Below are positions 31,378-35,237 of a stretch of DNA of 35,237 nt, piece after piece. The position numbers and the translations under genes are program-made. The notes beneath the pieces were generated by a model that saw nothing but the letters and a program-made list of their open reading frames with translations, did not search any database and was not told the DNA's origin. Each line of letters begins with the position of its first letter. Position 1 is the stretch's first letter. This stretch comes from Candidatus Eiseniibacteriota bacterium (GTDB lineage Bacteria; Joyebacterota; Joyebacteria; Joyebacterales; Joyebacteraceae), in NCBI GenBank assembly GCA_030600655.1, contig JAUVLP010000012.1, forward strand, positions 1 through 35,237. Direction: 5' to 3'.

Positions 31378-31983
31378 CTAATCCTGTGCCACGGCCCTGC
31401 GAAAGAGATCCCAGACCCGTGCGGCATGTACAGTGATATCGAAACGCTCGCCTTCGGCGTGCCGGAGCAGAGCCGCCGGCTGGATCATGCCCACGAACAG
31501 GAGGGTGGCAGCGGTCGGATCGATGTCCGAACGAACCTGACCCGATTCCTGTCCCTCCCGCACAAGTGACTCGACTCTGGCAACGTAGCCGGCGAAAATC
31601 CTCTCCGTCTTCGCTCGGCGAGCAGCGTGTTCCTCCGACGCACTCATAGACGCCATGATGTGTGGGACAGCTCCCCCGCTCTCTATCAGCCTCGCGTGCC
31701 GGGTCAGCAACAGCTCGAGCGCCATGAGTGGATCTTGAGCCTCATTCCGCGCCGCCTCCACGAGACCGTAGACCCTGTCCCGAAAGAGATCTAGAGCAAC
31801 GTCGAGCACATCCTCCCTGCCCTCGAAGTGGCGGTAGATGGCCGAGGGAACCAGCCCAACGCTCTCCGCGAGATCGGCGATATTGAACCCCTCGCTACCT
31901 CTCTCGGCCAGAAGATTCAGCGCAGCACTCGCCATCTGCTCCCGCCGCGCTTCCGTGTTCATCTTCTGCGTCACTGTGGCCAT
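31378..31983 (-). CDS. TetR/AcrR-family transcriptional regulator
   Basis: 201 residues. The N-terminal TetR DNA-binding domain covers about 8-60: REQMASAALNLLAERGSEGFNIADLAESVGLVPSAIYRHFEGREDVLDVAL, with the helix-turn-helix NIADLAESVGLVPSAIYRHF. The C-terminal ligand domain is helical and unassigned. It is the first gene of the operon with the RND exporter, LolA-like protein, barrel and cupin. A perfect palindrome overlies its own transcript start, so it probably represses the whole operon until a ligand, perhaps the exported compound, binds. Start ATG 31983 has GGGGG too close; a GTG four codons in is possible. Confidence 0.88.
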   Translation of the reverse strand: MATVTQKMNTEARREQMASAALNLLAERGSEGFNIADLAESVGLVPSAIYRHFEGREDVLDVALDLFRDRVYGLVEAARNEAQDPLMALELLLTRHARLIESGGAVPHIMASMSASEEHAARRAKTERIFAGYVARVESLVREGQESGQVRSDIDPTAATLLFVGMIQPAALLRHAEGERFDITVHAARVWDLFRRAVAQD

Positions 31984-31988
31984 CCCCC

Positions 31989-32008
31989 ATGTGAATCCAT
32001 ATTCACAT
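31989..32008. promoter_or_regulatory. TetR operator candidate
   Basis: ATGTGAATCCATATTCACAT: two perfect 8-bp arms with a 4-bp centre. It touches the -10 box of the promoter at 32007-32035 and covers the expected transcript start and the 5' leader of the tetR gene. This is the standard layout of an autorepressing TetR site. Confidence 0.75.
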
Positions 32009-32035
32009 CATAACCACGCCTTACTACTGTGTCAA
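32007..32035 (-). promoter_or_regulatory. Promoter of the tetR-RND-LolA-barrel-cupin operon
   Basis: On the minus strand TTGACA (six of six), 17 bp, TATGAT (five of six). Transcription would begin near 32000, about 17 nt before the ATG at 31983, within the palindrome at 31989-32008. Confidence 0.8.
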
Positions 32036-32223
32036 GCCAAGAACATTCGTGACAGCCTCATCCTGACAGTTGACGGCCGGGTCGAGGCTCGACGGCCCCC
32101 ATTCCCAGACCGGAACGCCACCACAGGATGCGGTTGTAAAGTCTTTGTTGGAGAGGTTGAAATCGAACTCATGGCAGACAAAACAAGCGGAGGGGAGCGG
32201 TTCACGTCACCCGGCGCACAACG

Positions 32224-32257
32224 CGAAGAGCCCGCTCCAAATGGAGCGGGCTCTTCG
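32224..32257 (-). terminator. Hairpin downstream of tRNA-Asp
   Basis: A perfect 15-bp inverted repeat (CGAAGAGCCCGCTCC and its complement) with an AAAT loop. It begins 4 bp after the tRNA 3' end. There is no T-run after it, but position and strength suit a terminator. The rest of the gap to tetR (32036-32223) shows no gene. Confidence 0.65.
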
Positions 32258-32261
32258 ACAA

Positions 32262-32339
32262 TGGCGGGGCCGACGAGACTCGAACTCGCGACCTCCGGCG
32301 TGACAGGCCGGCGTTCTAACCAAACTGAACTACGACCCC
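32262..32339 (-). tRNA. tRNA-Asp (anticodon GTC), CCA encoded
   Basis: On the minus strand the acceptor GGGGTCG pairs with CGGCCCC (one T-G), followed by discriminator G and an encoded CCA (32262-32264). The D arm is GTTCAG...GAAC, the anticodon stem CCGGC/GCCGG with loop CTGTCAC (anticodon GTC, Asp), and the T arm GCGAG-TTCGAGT-CTCGT. All arms close, with standard loop lengths. It has its own promoter. Confidence 0.96.
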
Positions 32340-32358
32340 GCAAGGTCTTCGAACCAAG

Positions 32359-32387
32359 AATATACCAAGCGGATGCCCCTCTGTCAA
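32359..32387 (-). promoter_or_regulatory. Promoter of tRNA-Asp
   Basis: On the minus strand TTGACA (six of six), 17 bp, TATATT (five of six). It lies 20 bp upstream of the tRNA 5' end at 32339. Confidence 0.85.
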
Positions 32388-32510
32388 CTCGAATTTCCCC
32401 ACCCGCGGGAACGCATGGGTACATGGTGACCCACCCGCAAGATACAAGCCGCGCCCGGGCACTGCGCTCAACAGAACAGGCCGGCACCCGCCTCCAGCCT
32501 GGAGCCTGCC

Positions 32511-33986
32511 CTAGTCCCAGTAGCCTGGGGGCGTGGCAATCCGGATGCCTGGATAGTAGTGCCTGAGTATCTGCTCGTACGAAAACCCTCGGCGCGCCAT
32601 CCCGAGGGCTCCATGCTGGCACATACCGACGCCGTGGCCATACCCGCGGCCCTCTGCTTCTACGCTTGCCACCCGCCCACGGCGCCGGGACACATTTAGG
32701 TCGAACCACGAACTCCAGAGGATGCTGTCGGAGCCAGGCCTCCTCAAGAGCCGGCGCACTCGATCACCATGAACCCTGTAGTCTCCGACATCAGTCTCAA
32801 CTCGAAGCCACTTGATCCTGCCTGACGGCGCTCGATCGGTGATCGTCAGACTCAGGACTTCACCGACAGATCCTCGCACCGGCGTGGAAGCGAGGTCCGG
32901 AAGATAGCGGCGCACCAGATCGAGGATCTCATCTCCATCCCATGTCGCGCTCCACTTGAAGTCCCGTGACTCATTGCAGTAGGCTGCGTTCAGATCAGCG
33001 ATTCCACCGGGCGTGTCCTGCACGGAGATAAGATAGGGCACGGGATCGAGTTCCCAGACCTCCTGGCGCGCCTCGGTTCTCCCTCCGCAACACGACGAGA
33101 AATAGGCATCGATCGGCTGTCCTTGGTAGAATGCCACGAGCCCAGCCGTCTCAAGCACGGCTCTGTCGCTGATGGGATCCTCATAGTCACGCCCACCGTA
33201 TGCCTGATCCGCGATCGTTGAATGAAGATCGAAGTCGCCTCTCTCTCTGCCTCCTCCACGAGCCAGAACGTACGTGCGGGCTGCCACAGCCTGAGCCCTC
33301 ACGGCCTCAATCTCACGATTCGACCTCGGCCCGATCTCCTTCGGCACCACACCTCGCAGGTACGACTCCAGATCGATCACGTTGACAACCGAGAGCCCTC
33401 CGGAGTTGGAGATGAAGATCTCTATCTCCCCCCTGTAGGCCGTGCCGTCGTGGATCATAGCTCCTTCGCCCTCAGGAGCAAGACGGACCGTTCCCCGGAG
33501 CAAGATGTTCTCCCCAGGCCCGACCATCCTAAAAGCATTTCCCTCGGCCCGGAACATCCACTCGACGCCCTGAGCTGATGCGATGCGTCTCGTAGACTCG
33601 GCATATACGGCCACTGTGAAGGGCCCCCGTCCCGAGATGGTCGCACTCTCCACATCGTGCCCCAACCCCACCCGCAGCACCGGACCACCTGCTACAAGAT
33701 CTCTCTCAGGCCACACCGTCCGACCGGCTCCACCGTACTCAGCTCCAGTGTGAGCGGCTTCTCGTCCGCCGCTCCCCACTGTCTCAACACCTCCCGCTGG
33801 ATCCGTGGACAACGCCTCAGGATCGGAGACAACGTCGGCCTCCGATCCCAGAAGAGTGCAACCCACGAGCATCACGGGAATCAAGAGGAAGAGCAGAGCC
33901 ACCGGGCGGCAGACAAACAGAAGGGCGCCGGAGGCTCCCTCCGACGCCCTTCTGTATCTACTGCCGGTGTGCCATCTCAAGCTCAC
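32511..33986 (-). CDS. SpoIID/LytB-domain lipoprotein (putative peptidoglycan-modifying enzyme)
   Basis: 491 residues from GTG 33986, 2 bp after the rplQ stop, with AGAAGG at good spacing. A lipoprotein signal ends in LIPVMLVGC (lipobox Cys43) after a long basic n-region. The SpoIID domain is evident: LRVGLGHD, VVNVIDLESYLRGVVPKEIG, EAVRAQAVAARTYVLAR, DLHSTIADQAYGG, AVLETAGLVAFYQGQPIDAYFSSCCGGRTE and the C-terminal GRGYGHGVGMCQHGALGMARRGFSYEQILRHYYPG. SpoIID of spore-formers cleaves glycan strands denuded of stem peptides; diderm members probably act on septal or daughter-cell peptidoglycan. A strong hairpin lies within codons 11-23, so a later start (GTG 33902, product VALLFLLIPVMLVGC...) is a real alternative. 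Confidence 0.88.
   Translation of the reverse strand: MSLRWHTGSRYRRASEGASGALLFVCRPVALLFLLIPVMLVGCTLLGSEADVVSDPEALSTDPAGGVETVGSGGREAAHTGAEYGGAGRTVWPERDLVAGGPVLRVGLGHDVESATISGRGPFTVAVYAESTRRIASAQGVEWMFRAEGNAFRMVGPGENILLRGTVRLAPEGEGAMIHDGTAYRGEIEIFISNSGGLSVVNVIDLESYLRGVVPKEIGPRSNREIEAVRAQAVAARTYVLARGGGRERGDFDLHSTIADQAYGGRDYEDPISDRAVLETAGLVAFYQGQPIDAYFSSCCGGRTEARQEVWELDPVPYLISVQDTPGGIADLNAAYCNESRDFKWSATWDGDEILDLVRRYLPDLASTPVRGSVGEVLSLTITDRAPSGRIKWLRVETDVGDYRVHGDRVRRLLRRPGSDSILWSSWFDLNVSRRRGRVASVEAEGRGYGHGVGMCQHGALGMARRGFSYEQILRHYYPGIRIATPPGYWD
33918..33954 (-). terminator. Terminator-like hairpin after rplQ, inside the 5' end of the SpoIID-domain frame
   Basis: Sixteen base pairs with one C-A mismatch and a CTC loop (CAGAAGGGCG..CGGAGG-CTC-CCTCCG..CGCCCTTCTG). 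On the minus strand the stem is followed by the T-rich TTCTGTTTGTCTG. It lies about 35 bp after the rplQ stop. Confidence 0.7.
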
Positions 33987-33988
33987 AC

Positions 33989-34591
33989 TCAGCCTTCTTT
34001 CGTCTCCTGGTCTCCTGAGGGAGACACGTCTCCTGAGGGAGACACACCTTCATCGGAAGACGCATCGGACACTACCTCACCACCTCCCACTCCCTCCGCC
34101 GGTGTCTCCTCTGCCGCTCCGTCGACTGCAACCTCGGCCCCATCCGACGGCGCCTGCTCGGCTCCAGCTCTGATAACTTCGTCGGGCTCCTCTGCGAGGC
34201 GAGGTTTGCGCTCCTTGAAAGTAACAGGCTCCATCACGAACTGCAGAATGGAGAGTGGAGCCGCATCGCCGCGTCTACCGCCCTGCACCTTGATGATCCG
34301 TGTGTATCCACCCGGCCTATCTGCGTAACGGGGAGCGATTTCATCGAAGAGCTTGGCAACGACCTTTTTGCTCCGAACGACTCTGAGAACCTGACGTCTC
34401 GCCGCCAGGTCATCACTGCCGCGCTTCGCGATGGTAACGAGCCTCTCAGCCAGCGAACGGAGTTCCTTGGCTTTGGCATCCGTTGTTTCGATCTGCCCGA
34501 GGTCAAAGAACGCGGTGACCATGTTTCTCAACGTGGCCTTTCTGTGACTCCACGTCCTCCCGAGCTTCCTTCCCTTTTTTCTGTGTCGCAT
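33989..34591 (-). CDS. rplQ: 50S ribosomal protein L17 with a long acidic C-terminal tail
   Basis: 200 residues; usual bacterial L17 is about 115-130. The core (1 to about 130) is unmistakable: [92 protein letters not shown]. The remaining 65-70 residues are low-complexity and strongly acidic (Glu, Asp, Ala, Gly, Ser) and include a tandem duplicated [12 protein letters not shown]-type unit near the end. It follows rpoA by 94 bp, the conserved alpha-operon order (rpoA-rplQ). Confidence 0.96.
   Translation of the reverse strand: MRHRKKGRKLGRTWSHRKATLRNMVTAFFDLGQIETTDAKAKELRSLAERLVTIAKRGSDDLAARRQVLRVVRSKKVVAKLFDEIAPRYADRPGGYTRIIKVQGGRRGDAAPLSILQFVMEPVTFKERKPRLAEEPDEVIRAGAEQAPSDGAEVAVDGAAEETPAEGVGGGEVVSDASSDEGVSPSGDVSPSGDQETKEG
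34010..34045. repeat. Two perfect 18-bp tandem repeats in the rplQ tail
   Basis: GTCTCCTGAGGGAGACAC occurs twice in direct succession. Each unit is itself an inverted repeat (GTCTCC-TGAG-GGAGAC). Being a multiple of three, copy-number change would keep the L17 frame. Confidence 0.9.
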
Positions 34592-34685
34592 CTACTGCTC
34601 TGCCTTTCTCCCCTCAGCGGTGTCTGCAGCTTCCCGAGCGGAGCCCTTCCCTTCACCAGGGCTGGATCGGGTGGCCGAACCAAGC

Positions 34686-35237
34686 CTACTCCTCCCCCGT
34701 CTCCTTGACTTCCTCGGTCTCCTCGGTTTCGGACAGCTCGGGGACATCCTCAACGGTCCCATCAGCAGCATCGCCGCCGTCGGGATCCGAGAGGTACTCC
34801 GCTTCCATGCCGAAGTGCAATCCCATGTCGGACAGAATATCGACCAGCTCCTGAAGTGACTTGCGGCCGAAATTCCTGTACTTCAACATCTCCGCCTCAG
34901 CCTTGACAACAAGATCTCCCAATGTGGCAATCCCTGCATCTCGCAGGCAGTTCGACGACCTCACAGAGAGCTCGAGTTCCTCAACACTGTGACCCAGAAG
35001 CTCCCCAAGGCGTTGCTGCTCCGGATCGACCACTGCCACAACTTCCTCCTCCGGCTCCACGTCGAACGACATGAACAGGAGAACGTGATCTTTCAGGATC
35101 TTCGCCGCGAAGGACATGGCGTCCTCGGGAGTAACCGTTCCGTTCGTCCAGACCTCGATTGAGAGCTTGTCGTAGTCCGTACGCTGTCCGACTCGCGTGT
35201 TCTCAACCTCATAGTGAACCCGCTTGACCGGAGAGAA
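34686..35237 (-). CDS. rpoA: RNA polymerase alpha subunit, C-terminal part (5' end off the window)
   Basis: The frame is open from the right edge (183 residues before the stop at 34686; the complete protein is about 320-340). It begins FSPVKRVHYEVENTRVGQRTDYDKLSIEVWTNGTVTPEDA, the end of the alpha N-terminal domain. An acidic linker follows. The C-terminal domain has LELSVRSSNCLRDAGIATLGDLV and MLKYRNFGRKSLQELVDILSDMGLHFGM, including the RSxNCL segment that contacts UP-element DNA and activators. An acidic tail of about 30 residues (VPELSETEETEEVKETGEE) extends past the usual end, echoing the acidic tail of the neighbouring L17. Confidence 0.97.
   Translation of the reverse strand, partial: FSPVKRVHYEVENTRVGQRTDYDKLSIEVWTNGTVTPEDAMSFAAKILKDHVLLFMSFDVEPEEEVVAVVDPEQQRLGELLGHSVEELELSVRSSNCLRDAGIATLGDLVVKAEAEMLKYRNFGRKSLQELVDILSDMGLHFGMEAEYLSDPDGGDAADGTVEDVPELSETEETEEVKETGEE

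Noticed and set aside
32032-32709. A 225-codon minus-strand frame between tetR and the SpoIID-domain gene
   Set aside because: It runs through the tRNA-Asp gene, its promoter and its hairpin, and overlaps the SpoIID-domain gene.
1-35237. CRISPR arrays, insertion sequences, integrases, toxin-antitoxin or phage-defence genes
   Set aside because: No regularly spaced repeats, transposase motifs or defence domains were seen on either strand.

Overview
The window is a bacterial chromosome segment with fairly high G+C and short gene gaps. Most genes lie on the minus strand. Type IV pilus motor genes, a TetR-controlled RND/MmpL system with outer-membrane partners, a beta-barrel ending in Phe and secreted proteins with a C-terminal FlgD-Ig/T9SS-like domain (GVYFVK...) together point to a diderm. 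The sorting-type domains suggest the FCB superphylum or a nearby candidate phylum (Eisenbacteria/Krumholzibacteria/Latescibacteria-like). That placement is inference; no marker in the window fixes the phylum.

Layout. (1) 1-5103, minus: pilB-pilT-pilC (pilC runs off the left edge) and a separate receiver/HD-GYP regulator. pilB has an exact sigma-54 -24/-12 promoter and the regulator a one-mismatch version, so motility and cyclic-di-GMP turnover may share a regulon. (2) 5104-5586: no confident gene; it holds the second sigma-54 site, two palindromes and a repeated decamer. (3) 5587-10865: a small unknown gene, an SDR-type L-threonine 3-dehydrogenase (plus), and a convergent minus operon acpS-acsA-acp-kbl. 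This operon puts a carrier protein, its phosphopantetheinyl transferase and an acetate-activating enzyme beside glycine C-acetyltransferase. It is the most intriguing metabolic unit in the window. (4) 11102-17343, minus: a secreted lamin-tail-like protein, an 8-oxoguanine-deaminase-type amidohydrolase, and a xanthine-dehydrogenase-type hydroxylase with its FeS and Mo subunits fused plus a separate FAD subunit. This looks like purine salvage or catabolism.

(5) 17592-25262: a plus-strand promoter, an orphan FlgD-type C-terminal domain (a probable gene remnant) coupled to a CapK/PaaK-like adenylate-forming enzyme, a secreted metallophosphoesterase, a C45-type acyltransferase/peptidase (minus), and a large secreted LVIVD-repeat propeller (minus). 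A short fragment of a lost gene follows. (6) 25265-31983, minus: tetR, RND/MmpL transporter, LolA-like periplasmic protein, outer-membrane barrel and cupin are tightly packed behind one strong promoter that overlaps a perfect palindrome. An aminotransferase follows after a terminator-like hairpin. The unit resembles an inner-to-outer-membrane lipid or hydrophobic-compound export pathway. (7) 32224-35237, minus: tRNA-Asp with its own promoter and hairpin, a SpoIID-domain lipoprotein, rplQ with a long acidic tail, and the 3' part of rpoA at the right edge.

No CRISPR array, insertion sequence, integrase or phage gene was seen.
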